A DNA stretch of 64,000 nt from Flavobacteriaceae bacterium (GTDB lineage Bacteria > Bacteroidota > Bacteroidia > Flavobacteriales > Flavobacteriaceae): positions 186,001-250,000 of the forward strand of contig JABXHN010000003.1 of assembly GCA_013373635.1 (NCBI GenBank). Reading direction: 5' to 3'. The notes under the pieces are model-generated. The model ran no database searches and was not told where the DNA came from. It saw nothing but the letters and a program-made list of their open reading frames with translations. Positions 63,985-64,000 of the stretch are shown here, in pieces. A program made the translations under genes and the position numbers. The first letter of the stretch is position 1. Every line of letters begins with the position of its first letter.

Positions 63985-64000
63985 TTGAATGTAGTTTTTA

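Noticed and set aside
1-64000. tRNA, rRNA, IS elements, integrases, CRISPR repeats, prophage or plasmid genes
   Set aside because: None was seen on reading the intergenic gaps, which are all under 300 bases.

Overview
The window looks like ordinary chromosome of a marine-type Flavobacteriaceae or close relative (Bacteroidota). The evidence is an AT-rich sequence, a fused lpxC-fabZ gene, a PorX-type response regulator with a PglZ domain, a CAL67264-type small membrane gene upstream of ettA, capnine-type lipid enzymes, a TonB-receptor-like outer-membrane protein, and promoters that repeatedly fit the Bacteroidota pattern TTG-N19-TAnnTTTG instead of -35/-10 boxes. Start codons generally lack Shine-Dalgarno sequences. 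The genus cannot be fixed from the sequence alone. I found no rRNA, tRNA, insertion sequence, prophage, integron or CRISPR array.

Layout. 1-5646 (minus): sucD (cut by the left edge), efp, lpxA, lpxC-fabZ, lpxD and an HD phosphohydrolase, i.e. lipid A synthesis plus translation and TCA functions. 5678-9255 (plus): porX, tsaE, an alanine-dehydrogenase-like gene and a small membrane protein. 9247-15133: proline dehydrogenase, aroB, an Lrp regulator, an M14 peptidase, a small XRE regulator, TerC and a lipoprotein. 15134-21278 (minus): topoisomerase IV (parC, parE), ychF and a ferredoxin. 21347-26160 (plus): LuxC-like acyl-CoA reductase, serC, serA, a small membrane protein, a LolD-type ATPase and a TIGR02757-type gene. 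26221-30732 (plus): two secreted hydrolases, a dihydroorotase-like pseudoenzyme, a membrane protein and an esterase. 30729-38114: MBL hydrolase, a 59-aa protein, a large unrecognised protein, bcp, an nth without an iron-sulfur cluster, an ECF sigma factor and uvrA. 38111-43484 (minus): flippase, glycosyltransferase, YfhO and a small anchor protein, a surface-glycan module. 43531-45569 (plus): outer-membrane protein and GNAT-like protein. 45644-53624 (minus): alpha-oxoamine synthase, cysteine-synthase-like enzyme, oligopeptidase B, threonine aldolase and a secreted zinc protease. 53708-58288 (plus): prfB with programmed frameshift, arsC-like gene, a Gly/Tyr- and Lys-rich secreted protein and a TonB-receptor-like barrel. 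58357-64000: 55-aa membrane protein, fumC, coiled-coil membrane protein, UlaG-like hydrolase, ettA and a CAL67264-like gene.

Genes are dense. No gap without a gene exceeds 300 bases. The longest are 61042-61335 (promoters and a palindrome), 13326-13586 (two promoters) and 35117-35333 (structured leader of the sigma gene). Many neighbours overlap by 1-4 bases, suggesting translational coupling. Convergent pairs are usually separated by symmetric two-way terminators.

The points most worth attention are: (1) the alpha-oxoamine synthase next to a cysteine-synthase-like enzyme, a plausible capnine/sulfonolipid pair; (2) a 12-bp inverted repeat that could fold over the start codon of the ECF sigma gene; (3) the RF2 frameshift with a perfect internal AGGAGG in a phylum that otherwise does not use such sequences; (4) degenerate enzymes (dihydroorotase, endonuclease III, alanine dehydrogenase); (5) a 485-residue protein I cannot assign.
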